Shown here one piece after another: positions 1 to 8,622 of a DNA stretch of 64,000 nucleotides. Position 1 is the first letter of the stretch. The number at the start of each line of letters is the position of its first letter. Under the pieces are notes generated by a model. The model saw nothing but the letters and a program-made list of their open reading frames with translations, did not search any database and was not told the origin of the DNA. Source of the DNA: Bdellovibrionales bacterium (GTDB taxonomy: Bacteria; Pseudomonadota; Alphaproteobacteria; UBA9219); assembly GCA_041662785.1 (NCBI GenBank), contig JBAZRW010000001.1:434001-498000 (forward strand), in the 5' to 3' direction. Both the position numbers and the translations under genes were made by a program.

Positions 1-1
1 A

Positions 2-700
2 TTTTATCCTTATTTTTCAAAACAGAGCTTTGTCTATAAGGGACATACTTATAACAACCATAACCATCTGATGGAGCGGTTTGAGGGCATGGATGGCATT
101 AAAACCGGCTATATTCGCACGTCCGGCTTTAATCTTGTCGCCTCGGCCATGCGTGGGCAAACGCGCCTGATTGGCGTGGTTTTTGGCGGAACCAGCGCCC
201 CGTCTCGCGATCGGCAGATGGAAGCTCTTTTAAACGATGCCTTTGGTGCGGTTTCGCGTCAGGAGTGCCGTGAGGCGCGTGCGCTTGCGCTGCCATCCAA
301 GTCGGTTCCTGCTTTTGCCGCCTCGTCGCGTCCTCGCGTTTTGCGGACCCAGGCGGGTCGTGTTAGAACCGTTCTGCCCGATGATTCCCCCGTTGAGTCC
401 GCCTTGCAGAAGGGGGAAGAAGGCGAAACCCAAAAAAAACAAAGCGAAAATGATGCATGGGGCATACAGGTCGGCGCGTATAGCGAAATTGATGGAGCCC
501 AAAAAGCTCTGGCGCAGATGGCGTCTTCTATGGCCCCCCTTTTGGGGAAGGGCGAGCCAAGCTTGCAAAAAGTAACCATGACAGATGGCTCGGCCATGTA
601 TCGTGCGCGCTTTGTGGGTCTCGAGCAAAGCAGCGCCCGCGCCGCGTGTGCACACCTTGTGAAAAGCGGGCGTAGCTGTCTGGTGATTACGGGGCCATGA
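2..700 (+). CDS. D-alanyl-D-alanine carboxypeptidase (peptidase S11) with C-terminal SPOR domain, 5' truncated by window edge
   Basis: Periplasmic penicillin-binding enzyme that trims the terminal D-Ala from peptidoglycan stem peptides. The gene enters from the left edge, so the SxxK and SxN active-site motifs are outside the window. The third motif is visible as KTG within the stretch DGIKTGYIRTSGFNLVASA, preceded by the family-like NNHNHLMERFEG. After the catalytic fold comes a basic, proline-rich linker. The last ~80 residues (from WGIQVGAYSE to CLVITGP) look like a SPOR domain, which in known proteins binds septal glycan stripped of stem peptides. SPOR-tailed S11 enzymes are common in alphaproteobacteria. 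The family assignment is secure; the exact paralogue (DacA/DacC/DacF type) cannot be decided from this fragment. Confidence 0.93.
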   Translation, partial: FYPYFSKQSFVYKGHTYNNHNHLMERFEGMDGIKTGYIRTSGFNLVASAMRGQTRLIGVVFGGTSAPSRDRQMEALLNDAFGAVSRQECREARALALPSKSVPAFAASSRPRVLRTQAGRVRTVLPDDSPVESALQKGEEGETQKKQSENDAWGIQVGAYSEIDGAQKALAQMASSMAPLLGKGEPSLQKVTMTDGSAMYRARFVGLEQSSARAACAHLVKSGRSCLVITGP

Positions 701-723
701 TTTCCTGAACAGACGCTTAAGGA

Positions 724-1245
724 CTATTCGTCATAGGACAAGAGGCTGGAGACGGGGATGTCTATTTTTTGACGCCCGTTCAGAAAGGGCAGCTCGATAA
801 TATAAACCGCCCGTACAAGGTCGACGCCCATTTGGCGTGCCAAATGGATGGTCGCGGCAGTCGTGCCACCTGTGGCCAGCAAATCGTCAATAATAACGCC
901 ACGTTGGCCCACCGTGATAAGCCCTTCTTGAATCTCAAGGGTGTCTGTTCCGTATTCTAGCTCATAGCTATAGGACTGCGTTTTACCTGGAAGCTTGCCT
1001 TTTTTGCGAACCATAATAAGGCCAATCCCTAAGCGCGCCGCCAAAGGTGCGGCGACCAGAAAGCCTCGTGATTCGACAGCAATAAGAAAATCAGGGACAT
1101 CTTCTCGAACAATGACCTCAAGGCGGTCAATCGTTTCTTGCCAAGCGGGCCCGTGGCCCAAAAGAGTGCCAATATCATAAAACAAAATGCCTTCCTTGGG
1201 AAAGCCGGGAACAGAGCGAATGTGAGCTTTAAGATCGAGGGGCAT
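724..1245 (-). CDS. apt: adenine phosphoribosyltransferase
   Basis: Cytoplasmic purine-salvage enzyme that makes AMP from adenine and PRPP. The 173-residue product has the usual Apt length and the expected blocks: an N-terminal IRSVPGFPKEGILFYDI, the central AVESRGFLVAAPLA, and the PRPP-binding loop VIIDDLLATGGTTAA near residues 115-130. It lies alone on the minus strand, facing away from the DUF2336 gene and convergent with the S11 carboxypeptidase. The start codon follows an AAAGGTG ribosome site. Other purine genes (purA, purM, purN, gmk) occur elsewhere in the window, so salvage and de novo routes are both present. Confidence 0.95.
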   Translation of the reverse strand: MPLDLKAHIRSVPGFPKEGILFYDIGTLLGHGPAWQETIDRLEVIVREDVPDFLIAVESRGFLVAAPLAARLGIGLIMVRKKGKLPGKTQSYSYELEYGTDTLEIQEGLITVGQRGVIIDDLLATGGTTAATIHLARQMGVDLVRAVYIIELPFLNGRQKIDIPVSSLLSYDE

Positions 1246-1346
1246 AAAACACCTTTATTATAAGGACAAAGAGCGGGCGCATGCTAACGCATTCTGGGGC
1301 ATAAGCCAGAAAAATTTGTCCCTTATTAATAATATGCAAAGCATTA

Positions 1347-1381
1347 AGCGGATAGGGTACACTGAGAAGCCGATCCGCTTT
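1347..1381. promoter_or_regulatory. 8-bp inverted repeat in the apt / DUF2336 divergent region
   Basis: AAGCGGAT at 1347-1354 is repeated in inverted form at 1374-1381 with a 19-nt spacer, 38 nt ahead of the DUF2336 start. It could be an operator or a leader hairpin. There is no supporting binding-site match, so the functional call is a guess. Confidence 0.3.
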
Positions 1382-1419
1382 CTGTGGCGGGAGCGCTATA
1401 TCTTAAACGGGGCCCAAAA

Positions 1420-2538
1420 ATGACATCCCATTTGACCAAGGAAGACGTTCAGCGACTCTTGCAAGAACCGTCCCCTTCCGTGCGCGCCGAAGTGGCGGGT
1501 AAATTGGCGCTGGACATCGAGAATCCTATTTTGTCGGATAATGAAACGGCGTTGGCGCAAGAAGTCGTCCGGCTTATGGCCAAAGACGTTGAAGCGTCCG
1601 TTCGCTTAGCCCTTTCACAAAATTTGCGCCATGCGGCGCGCCTGCCTCATGACATTGCCGTTCAACTGGCGAATGATATCGAGCAAGTTGCTCTTCCCAT
1701 TTTACAAGAGTCAGGGGTTCTAACAGATCAAGATTTGCTTTCCATTATTGCCAAAGGCTCTGGCTCTAAACAAGAAGCGATCGCCGGTCGGGCTATCGTT
1801 TCGGCCACCGTGTCGGAGGCGATCATTACCTCGGCGGGTGAAAAGGCCGTCACAACGTTGCTGGGCAACAGGGGCGCACAAATATCGAACGAAGGCTATG
1901 ATAAGGCCATCACGCGTTTTGAATCGAATGATGTGGTCAAAGAGGCCATTTGCAGGCGTGCTACGTTGCCCGCCACTGTCGCCGAACGCTTGGCCTTTAT
2001 GGTTTCGGAAAAGCTCCAAGATTATTTGGTTTCGCATCACGCGCTTTCCACATCGGTTGCCGCCGATTTGGTTTTACAAAGCCGTGAGCGCACCATTGTT
2101 GAAATGGCCTCTGGGTCTTCTGAAGAGGAGATGGAGCGTCTGGTCACCCAAATGAACGACAATGGGCGGTTGACGCCGTCGATCATTCTGCGCGCCTTGT
2201 GCATGGGCGATGTTCTGTTTTTTGAATCCGCTTTGGCGGTAAGGGCAGGGATCCCGCTTCTGAATGCCCGAATCCTCATCCATGATGGGGGACAATTGGG
2301 AATGAAAACGCTTTATGACCGCGCCACCATGCCCCCCAATATGATGCCGGTCATTCGGGCGGCGCTGGATGTCGTTCATGAAACCGAGATGGATGGCGCG
2401 GCCCATGATATGGAGCGTTATCGGGCGCGGGTGATTGAGCGCGTCTTGACCCAGTTCGAAGATGTTGGCTCAGACGACTTCGAATATCTTTTAAACAAAC
2501 TGGGCGATATTATGTCTGCCGAAAAACGCGCTGGCTAA
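1420..2538 (+). CDS. DUF2336 domain-containing protein
   Basis: A 372-residue protein of the DUF2336 family, an alphaproteobacterial group of helical HEAT-like repeat proteins with no settled biochemical role. Seen here: repeated short helices beginning with LTKEDVQRLLQEPSPSVRAEVAGKLA, a central LATVAERLAFMVSEKLQDYLVSHH-like helix pair, no signal peptide and no membrane segment, so it is probably cytoplasmic. A GTG 36 nt upstream is in frame, but the ATG at 1420 sits behind a purine-rich GGGGCCC tract and starts the conserved part. The TAA stop is immediately followed by the left end of a MITE-like element, so the stop codon coincides with the element boundary. The family call rests on recognisable sequence pattern; function is unknown. 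Confidence 0.85.
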   Translation: MTSHLTKEDVQRLLQEPSPSVRAEVAGKLALDIENPILSDNETALAQEVVRLMAKDVEASVRLALSQNLRHAARLPHDIAVQLANDIEQVALPILQESGVLTDQDLLSIIAKGSGSKQEAIAGRAIVSATVSEAIITSAGEKAVTTLLGNRGAQISNEGYDKAITRFESNDVVKEAICRRATLPATVAERLAFMVSEKLQDYLVSHHALSTSVAADLVLQSRERTIVEMASGSSEEEMERLVTQMNDNGRLTPSIILRALCMGDVLFFESALAVRAGIPLLNARILIHDGGQLGMKTLYDRATMPPNMMPVIRAALDVVHETEMDGAAHDMERYRARVIERVLTQFEDVGSDDFEYLLNKLGDIMSAEKRAG

Positions 2539-2708
2539 TACTAACGGCACTACGACGTGACTCATTAAGACGGAAAACAAACGGGATTCCCGCTTGCGCG
2601 GGAATGACGGATTTGTTTTTAATATCAATCCACACGCGTCATCCCCGCGAAAGCGGGGATCCCGTTTTCTTATTTTTTTAAAAGGATCATTTCAAAAGGC
2701 GGTTGGTA
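2539..2708. mobile_element. MITE-like palindromic element, copy 1
   Basis: Non-coding unit with inverted ends: TACTAACGG... on the left and ...GGTTGGTA on the right. Each side is flanked by TAA (2536-2538 and 2709-2711), consistent with a 3-bp target duplication. Internally it carries two REP-like palindromes, CGGGATTCCCGC...GCGGGAATGACGG and GTCATCCCCGCG...CGGGGATCCCG, joined by an AT-rich middle. The left TAA is the stop codon of the DUF2336 gene. Similar units lie at 9596 and 28265. It encodes no transposase, so a mobilising enzyme would have to be supplied elsewhere. Confidence 0.7.
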
Positions 2709-2750
2709 TAACAGGCGTCTACCCCCAAGGGCGTGAATCCAAGATAATAA

Positions 2751-2777
2751 ACGACCCTCCCGCAAGGGGAGGGTCGT
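2751..2777 (-). terminator. intrinsic terminator after holA
   Basis: Perfect 10-bp stem ACGACCCTCC / GGAGGGTCGT with a 7-nt loop. On the minus strand it is followed by TTTATTATCTT, a reasonable U-rich tail, and it lies 38 nt past the holA stop. It probably ends the leuS-lptE-holA transcript. The plus-strand side has a weaker T tract. Confidence 0.7.
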
Positions 2778-2814
2778 TCTGGGTCTTTGTTAACCCGAGT
2801 TCGGAGCTGTGCGT

Positions 2815-3834
2815 CTACCCCTTCGCGGCGATGTTCAGGAAAAGCTGGCTGACAAGTGCCACGTCGGGCGTGCCGGTGCGCTTGCATACGGCCTCGGCCT
2901 CGGCGAGTTGAAAAAGGCGCGTTTCAAGACTTTCCAGTCCCCAGCGATTTAGTTGGCGCGTCATGGGATCGACCAATTTCCAAAAAACGGGCGGGGCAAG
3001 TTTTTTAAGGGCTTCGCCTGCGCTTGCGCCATTCGCCATATGGGCGCGTGCCAGTTGCAAGCGCATCAAATGTCGTTGCATCCCGCGCAGCAGCGCGATG
3101 GGTGAGCTTTGCTCGGCCAGCAAATGATCCAGTAAGGTGGCGGCGCGTCGCGCCTCGCCGCTGGCGGCGGCCTGCACCAGATCGTCAATCTCGGCGCCGC
3201 CCGCATTCGCGATCACGGCGGTGACATCCTCAACAGACACTTTGCCAGTGCCTTGCGCATAAAGGGCAAGCTTGTCCAGCTCACTGCGCATGGCAAGGCG
3301 GTCGGGCGGTAAAAGGTCGGCCAAAAGCTGGACGACATCGCGTGGCGCGGCCAGTTTTTCGGCTTGCAGCGCGGCGGCAACGGTGTGGGCCCTCGCCGCG
3401 GCATCCTCTTGGTAGCAGGGAATTCCTGCGGCGAGAGGAGAGGTCCCCTCACACAAGGCGCGGAGTTTGGATCGTTTGTCCAAATCGCCTGCCTCGATCA
3501 GGATAACGCTGTCGACGGCGGGTGGATCTTTCAAGAACACAGCCAGCGCGGCGGCGTTGCTTTCGCTGGCGCGTTGCAAGCGGATAAGCCTACGCCCACC
3601 CCCCAGCGCCATCGACGCAGCTTCGTCATAAAGGGTGGCGCTATCGCCGCCAATCTGCCCGCCCGTCATAAGCGAAACGGCAAAAGGATCGGCCTTGTCC
3701 TTAACAAGTTTGGCGGCAAGATTTTCGGCGCGCTCGCTAACAAGGCCCGCATCGGGGCCATAAACCAAAATCGCACGCACGTCCTTCGGGGGCGCTTGCA
3801 GAAAACCGGCGATCTGAGAAAAAGAAAGCTTCAT
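2815..3834 (-). CDS. holA: DNA polymerase III delta subunit
   Basis: Clamp-loader delta subunit, which opens the beta sliding clamp for loading at primed DNA. The 339-residue product begins MKLSFSQIAGFLQ and carries the family block ILVYGPDAGLVSERAENLA in the N-terminal domain, then the helical collar region with LLRGMQRHLMRLQLA near residue 250. As normal for delta, the AAA-like fold lacks a functional P-loop. It is the last gene of leuS-lptE-holA, starting 3 nt after the lptE stop, a gene order that recurs across proteobacteria. A strong hairpin follows it. Confidence 0.93.
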   Translation of the reverse strand: MKLSFSQIAGFLQAPPKDVRAILVYGPDAGLVSERAENLAAKLVKDKADPFAVSLMTGGQIGGDSATLYDEAASMALGGGRRLIRLQRASESNAAALAVFLKDPPAVDSVILIEAGDLDKRSKLRALCEGTSPLAAGIPCYQEDAAARAHTVAAALQAEKLAAPRDVVQLLADLLPPDRLAMRSELDKLALYAQGTGKVSVEDVTAVIANAGGAEIDDLVQAAASGEARRAATLLDHLLAEQSSPIALLRGMQRHLMRLQLARAHMANGASAGEALKKLAPPVFWKLVDPMTRQLNRWGLESLETRLFQLAEAEAVCKRTGTPDVALVSQLFLNIAAKG

Positions 3835-3837
3835 GCT

Positions 3838-4365
3838 TTAGGGGGCTGGCTTGGTGGCAGAGGGACGTTCTCTTTCTGCATAGTAAAGGCTTAGGCGGCC
3901 CGCAATTTGCTCGCCGATTTCGTTCAGCGCCCGTTCATACGCATCGCGCTGCGTGGCCAGCGTGCCAAACTGTGCCGTAAGGCGGCTATAGCTGGCGACG
4001 CTGTGTGCCGTGCCGCTGAAAAGGTTTTTCTTGTCTTTGCCCACTAGCCTATAAGAGGCGTTCATCTCTAGCTGGCTGCGCGAGGTCGTCGCGTCCTTTT
4101 GTACGCCAAGCCCCACTTCTGTTGAGGTAAGAACGACGGTCAAAAACGCTTTGGGCGCGGCAGGACGGCCATGGAAATAAAGCCGGTCGATCAATTTATT
4201 GCGAAGGAATTGGCCGTCTTGCCCATCAATGGACTCAATAAAAACGTCACTCATGGAAGCTGTGACGGCGTGCGAGCCCGCATGATCGCCATAAATCGGG
4301 GAAAAGCCGCACGCCGAAAGCAGCAGCAGACCCATCAGAAAAGCGCGAGGGCGAAAGGTCATCAT
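3838..4365 (-). CDS. lptE: LPS-assembly lipoprotein LptE
   Basis: Outer-membrane lipoprotein that plugs the LptD beta-barrel during lipopolysaccharide delivery to the cell surface. The 175-residue product has a signal peptide ending in the lipobox LLSAC (Cys near residue 19) followed by GFSPIYG, the usual LptE opening, and an alpha/beta body of family length. The start overlaps the leuS stop as ATGA, implying translational coupling; two adjacent ATG codons are possible starts. With lptF and lptG at the right end of the window, this supports an LPS-bearing outer membrane. LptE sequences diverge strongly, so position in the leuS-holA operon is part of the evidence. Confidence 0.88.
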   Translation of the reverse strand: MMTFRPRAFLMGLLLLSACGFSPIYGDHAGSHAVTASMSDVFIESIDGQDGQFLRNKLIDRLYFHGRPAAPKAFLTVVLTSTEVGLGVQKDATTSRSQLEMNASYRLVGKDKKNLFSGTAHSVASYSRLTAQFGTLATQRDAYERALNEIGEQIAGRLSLYYAERERPSATKPAP

Positions 4366-6953
4366 GCCACCACGACGCTAACGATTTTGTTTGGCACGAC
4401 GATAATCTTTTTCATCGTTTTACCTTCCATGGCTCTCTTGACCCCCGCCTCCGCCAGCGCCGCTTCTTCAATGGCTTTGACGCTTGCGTCCTTGGGAATC
4501 GTGATGGTTGCACGAAGCTTGCCGTTCACCTGCACCGCGATGGTTGTGGTGTTTTCCACCAGCAAAGCGGGATCGGCTTTCGGCCATGTGCCTTGGACCA
4601 GCGGCGTGGTGTGGCCCAGTTGTTGCCACAGCTCTTCCGTGATGTGGGGCAGCATGGGGTTCAAAAGACGTACCAGTGTTTCGATGCCCTCGCGTAGAAC
4701 GGCGGCATCGCCCTCAAAAGACTCCAAAGCGTTGGCCATCTCACGCGCCCGCGCGACGGCGCGGTTGAAGTGGAAGCGCTCAATGTCGGCGGTGAAGTCC
4801 GCGATGGTGCGGTGGATCGTTTGTCGCAAGGCGAGCGTTTTGTCCGCATCGCTCTTGTCGTTTGTCGGCGCGGCTTCAGCTTTGTCCAGCAAGCGCCACA
4901 GGCGACCAATAAAGCGCCATGCGCCTTCAACGCCAGCCTCTGACCATTCAATGTCGCGTTCCGGCGGGCTGTCGGACAGCATGAAAAGCCGCGCCGTATC
5001 TGCGCCGTAAAGCTTGATGATCTTGCCCGGATCGACGACGTTCTTTTTGGATTTGCTCATGACCTCGATGCGGCCAATCGTGACGGGGCGGCCCGTCTGC
5101 GCGTGAACGCCAGAGCCATCCGCATGACGTTTGACTTCTTCGGGGTACAGCCATGCGCCGTTTTCATCCTTATAGGATTCGTGGCAGACCATGCCTTGCG
5201 TGAACAGGCCGGTAAAAGGCTCATCGATTTTCAAATGCCCTGTGGCTTTCATCGCGCGGGCAAAGAAGCGGGCATAGAGCAAATGCAAGATCGCGTGTTC
5301 AACGCCGCCGACATATTGATCGACGGGCAGCCAGTAATCGACATCCTTCGGATCGACGGGCTTATCCTCGCATGTTGCCGAGCAGTAACGCGCATAGTAC
5401 CAGCTGGAATCCACAAAGGTGTCGCAGGTGTCGGTCTCGCGCAACGCGGGCTTGCCACATTGGGGGCATGCGACATGCTTCCACGTTGGGTGATGGTCCA
5501 GCGGATTGCCTGCCTTGTCCAGCGTAACGTCGTCGGGCAGCGCGACGGGCAAATCTTTTTCCGGCACAGGCACTGCGCCGCAGTGCTCGCAGTGAATGAT
5601 CGGGATGGGGCAGCCCCAATAGCGTTGGCGGCTAACGCACCAATCGCGCAGGCGGTATTGTACGGTTCCTTTGCCCGCGCCCAGCCCTTCGATTTTCTTG
5701 ATCGCGGCCTTAAGCGCCTCGACGGTTCCAAGTCCATCTAAAAACTGTGAGTTAAAGGCTTTGCCTTCGCCGGTATAGGCAACATCGCCCACGGTAAAGG
5801 TGGCCGCGTCTTCACCGTCAGGCAGCACGACCGCCTTGACGGGCAGGTTATATTTGCGGGCAAAGTCTAAATCGCGTTGATCGTGCGCGGGGCAGCCAAA
5901 GATCGCGCCCGTGCCGTATTCGACCAAGACGAAGTTGGCGACAAAGACAGGCAGCGTCCACGACGCGTCAAAGGGATGAACGACCCGCGCCCCTGTATCA
6001 AAGCCCTTCTTCTCGCCCTTTTCGATATCGACGATGCTGGTTCCCGTGCGGTTACAATCGGCGCAGAAGGCCGCTAACTTCTCGTCCTTTTGCGCCAGCT
6101 CTTTGGCCAAAGGATGGTTGGCCGAGATCGCGACAAACGATGCGCCAAACAAAGTATCGGGGCGGGTTGTAAAGACCTGTATTGTTTCCACCGCGCCGTG
6201 CTCGCACGCAGTCGCGGTTGCGCGAAGCGCAGAGCAGTCGCGTGCCACGCAAAAATCTACATAAGCCCCTTCAGACTTGCCGATCCAGTTTTCCTGCATC
6301 AGGCGGACTTTGTCCGGCCAGCGATCCAGAGTCTTCAGCGATTGCAGCAAATCCTCGCTATAGGAAGTGATGTTCAAGAACCATTGGGACAGCAGCTTCT
6401 TTTCAACCAAAGCGCCTGATCGCCAGCCGCGTCCCTCGATCACTTGTTCGTTGGCCAACACGGTGTTGTCCACGGGATCCCAGTTCGCCCACGCTTCCTT
6501 GCGATAGACCAAACCGGCCTTCAGGAAATCCAAAAACAATTTTTGTTGATGCTTGTAATAGGAAACGTCGCACGTCGCGATCTCGCGATCCCAATCCAGC
6601 GACAGTCCCATGCTCTGCAGCTCGGCCTTCATGACTTTGATGTTGTCGTATGTCCATGTTGCTGGATGCGTTTTGTTGCCCCGCGCCGCGTTTTCCGCCG
6701 GAAGGCCAAAGGCGTCCCAGCCCATGGGGTGAAGGACGTTAAAGCCCATGGCACGTTTATAGCGGGCAACCACGTCGCCAAGGGTGTAATTGCGCACATG
6801 ACCCATATGGATGCGCCCCGAAGGATAGGGCAGCATGGACAGGGCGTAGTATTTGGGCCGCGAGGTGTCGGTGACAGCCTTAAAGCTTTGATTTTGTAGC
6901 CAGTATTGTTGCCATTTGGCTTCGGTGGCGGGGGCGTTATAGCGTTCAGACAT
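4362..6953 (-). CDS. leuS: leucyl-tRNA synthetase
   Basis: Class I aminoacyl-tRNA synthetase charging tRNA-Leu in the cytoplasm. The 863-residue length is normal. Visible landmarks: the HIGH motif variant HMGH in PSGRIHMGHVRNY near residue 50, the CP1 editing domain with the TTRPDT block near 260, zinc-ligand-like cysteines around CEHCG and CPQCGK, the KMSKS motif (VMSKSKKNVV) near 625, and a C-terminal tRNA-binding tail. It heads the leuS-lptE-holA operon and overlaps lptE by 4 nt. The start follows directly after a divergent intergenic region of about 170 nt. Confidence 0.97.
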   Translation of the reverse strand: MSERYNAPATEAKWQQYWLQNQSFKAVTDTSRPKYYALSMLPYPSGRIHMGHVRNYTLGDVVARYKRAMGFNVLHPMGWDAFGLPAENAARGNKTHPATWTYDNIKVMKAELQSMGLSLDWDREIATCDVSYYKHQQKLFLDFLKAGLVYRKEAWANWDPVDNTVLANEQVIEGRGWRSGALVEKKLLSQWFLNITSYSEDLLQSLKTLDRWPDKVRLMQENWIGKSEGAYVDFCVARDCSALRATATACEHGAVETIQVFTTRPDTLFGASFVAISANHPLAKELAQKDEKLAAFCADCNRTGTSIVDIEKGEKKGFDTGARVVHPFDASWTLPVFVANFVLVEYGTGAIFGCPAHDQRDLDFARKYNLPVKAVVLPDGEDAATFTVGDVAYTGEGKAFNSQFLDGLGTVEALKAAIKKIEGLGAGKGTVQYRLRDWCVSRQRYWGCPIPIIHCEHCGAVPVPEKDLPVALPDDVTLDKAGNPLDHHPTWKHVACPQCGKPALRETDTCDTFVDSSWYYARYCSATCEDKPVDPKDVDYWLPVDQYVGGVEHAILHLLYARFFARAMKATGHLKIDEPFTGLFTQGMVCHESYKDENGAWLYPEEVKRHADGSGVHAQTGRPVTIGRIEVMSKSKKNVVDPGKIIKLYGADTARLFMLSDSPPERDIEWSEAGVEGAWRFIGRLWRLLDKAEAAPTNDKSDADKTLALRQTIHRTIADFTADIERFHFNRAVARAREMANALESFEGDAAVLREGIETLVRLLNPMLPHITEELWQQLGHTTPLVQGTWPKADPALLVENTTTIAVQVNGKLRATITIPKDASVKAIEEAALAEAGVKRAMEGKTMKKIIVVPNKIVSVVVA

Positions 6954-7121
6954 AGGAGATGACCAAAGGGTTAGCGTTTACAAGCCGCCACGTTACCGCA
7001 CATTCTTTTGCCCCGCAAGGAGGAGGGCGCGCTTGCGGAATTAGTTTCATATGGACGCGATTAGGGGGTTTTTGGCATAATGCTTCAGCGCGGCGGCCCA
7101 TTTTCACGAAGGAATTTTTAA

Positions 7122-7745
7122 ATGATAGAAAAAGACAGAATGACCATATTGGGTGACTCGATTGGGTATGGTTTTGGTTCGCGTCTTAGAACCATTGGCT
7201 TGCGCACAGATTTTCAGTTTACCCTTTTGTCTTTCGCTTTTGCGGTGGCAGCCTGTCATGTCTGTGAGCCACATGCCCCATCGGATGCCGTCTTGAAACT
7301 AGGCCTTACGACGAGTTTGAGCGCTGGTTTCGGGGTCGCTGTCATGTGGTTTGGCGAACTTGCGCAGGCCTCGTATCTGGCCCTAAAAGGCACACAGCCG
7401 CATAAGGGGCACAGGAGTCCAACCCCCGTTGTTATTACGATGAATCCTTCCGATACCTTTACGAAGGAGCGCCTTTTGTGGCAAAGCAACGCCCGCGCCA
7501 TAAAAAAGGGCGTGGCCGTTCTTTTTGCTGGAGTTTGCGCGGCCAATGTCCTGATGACTGTTCCGAATAGCGCGTTGTCGGTGGCCACCACGTTGGCCGC
7601 CCTTATGCCCGCAGCAGCACGTTTTGACGAAGGGCGGAAGCGTTGGCGCAATATGTACCGAGGAACATGGGCGGCAGAAAAGCCTTTTCCTTACCTGTTA
7701 AATGCCAAGACGACCCCAACGGCTCCCTCAAGCCCCAATCCTTAA
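7122..7745 (+). CDS. uncharacterised small membrane protein
   Basis: Not recognised. The 207-residue product has hydrophobic stretches near residues 33-47 (FTLLSFAFAVAACHV), 60-80 (LGLTTSLSAGFGVAVMWF) and 128-160 (GVAVLFAGVCAANVL and SALSVATTLAALMPAA), so three or four membrane passes are likely. The ends are polar and the C-terminus is proline/threonine-rich. An AAGGA ribosome site lies 8 nt before the ATG. It is transcribed divergently from leuS and alone. In size and layout it resembles other orphan membrane proteins in this window (12089, 29513, 39072), without clear sequence similarity to them. Confidence 0.7.
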   Translation: MIEKDRMTILGDSIGYGFGSRLRTIGLRTDFQFTLLSFAFAVAACHVCEPHAPSDAVLKLGLTTSLSAGFGVAVMWFGELAQASYLALKGTQPHKGHRSPTPVVITMNPSDTFTKERLLWQSNARAIKKGVAVLFAGVCAANVLMTVPNSALSVATTLAALMPAAARFDEGRKRWRNMYRGTWAAEKPFPYLLNAKTTPTAPSSPNP

Positions 7746-7821
7746 TCTGACTCTGTAACCATTTGCTAATAACCCGATGCCATAATGGCGGCGAGTTTTT
7801 GATATCAATGGAGAAAATCTT

Positions 7822-8496
7822 ATGGACGGTCTAACTTTTGAAGCCCTTGCCCCCGATGCCGCGCGCGCTTTTTTGGCCACCGTTGCGCATGATCTGTTGC
7901 CCATCATGGTTCCGGCGGACAAAACGCTGGTGCAAGTGGCCGCGCTGCCCTTTTACGACGACTATAAGCTTTATGCCTTGACGGACATGACCTTGCCGCC
8001 GCCCAACGTGCGCTATGTCCTTTATAAGGAGGGCGACCTTCATATCATGAATTGGACGAATGAGCCGCTTTATGAGGTGAATGAAAAGGGTCCCATCAAG
8101 CTGGATCGCAAGACGCTGGTCGCCTATGCGCGGTTTTTCTTCCACTATGTGCGCGGACAACTGGGGCGCTTTATCATCGTGGAAAAGCCCGAAGAAGTCG
8201 TCTGGCTGGACAACGCGACGGATAAGGAAAAGGCCGATGTGGCCGCCAAGCTTATGCCCGTCACCTATAAAGGCATTGGCCGCGACAACCTTTTTACGCT
8301 GACGGCCACGGTGGTGTTTAAAAACGCGCTGTTCAAAACAGACATCAAAGTCGCGCCCTATGAAATGGACGTGTTTGATGCCGAGGCGGGCGTGCCCGAA
8401 CACTTCACCATCGGCCAGATGAAGCTGACGAACGAGGAGCTTCTTTTGGAAGAGCTGAACCTGCCCATCGACCCCCCGCCCAGCGAGTTTGGTTGA
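7822..8496 (+). CDS. conserved-looking hypothetical protein
   Basis: Not assigned to a family. The 224-residue acidic product has no signal peptide or membrane segment and reads as a compact alpha/beta cytoplasmic protein, with stretches such as YDDYKLYALTDMTLPPPNVRYVLYKEGDLHIMNWTNEPLYEVN and an acidic, proline-ended tail (EELNLPIDPPPSEFG). Codon use matches the housekeeping genes around it, and a GGAG ribosome site precedes the ATG. It stands between an orphan membrane protein and a solute-binding protein and shows no obvious operon partner. Confidence 0.75.
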   Translation: MDGLTFEALAPDAARAFLATVAHDLLPIMVPADKTLVQVAALPFYDDYKLYALTDMTLPPPNVRYVLYKEGDLHIMNWTNEPLYEVNEKGPIKLDRKTLVAYARFFFHYVRGQLGRFIIVEKPEEVVWLDNATDKEKADVAAKLMPVTYKGIGRDNLFTLTATVVFKNALFKTDIKVAPYEMDVFDAEAGVPEHFTIGQMKLTNEELLLEELNLPIDPPPSEFG

Positions 8497-8542
8497 GGCT
8501 TTGGGTTAGGTGGCATTCTGAAAAACGAAGGCCTTTCGTACA

Positions 8543-8571
8543 TTGACTTGTCGCTCTGTTTTCCCTAGCCT
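8543..8571 (+). promoter_or_regulatory. candidate sigma70 promoter for the solute-binding protein
   Basis: TTGACT at 8543-8548, a 17-nt spacer, then TAGCCT at 8566-8571. The -35 box is a 5/6 match and the -10 box is weak (TA...T). It lies 52 nt before the ATG of the downstream gene. Confidence 0.4.
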
Positions 8572-8622
8572 TGTTGCGGAGAATAATTCGCCTATTTACG
8601 CAGCATCAAACGGGACACCGCC

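Noticed and set aside
1246..1275. TATAAT-like TTATAATAA on the minus strand directly before apt as its promoter
   Set aside because: It would start transcription inside the ribosome site, and no -35 box lies at 16-18 nt, so it is probably just an AT-rich leader.
2594..2911. 105-codon plus-strand frame after the DUF2336 gene
   Set aside because: Its product is the translation of a MITE-like element and of antisense holA; not a gene.
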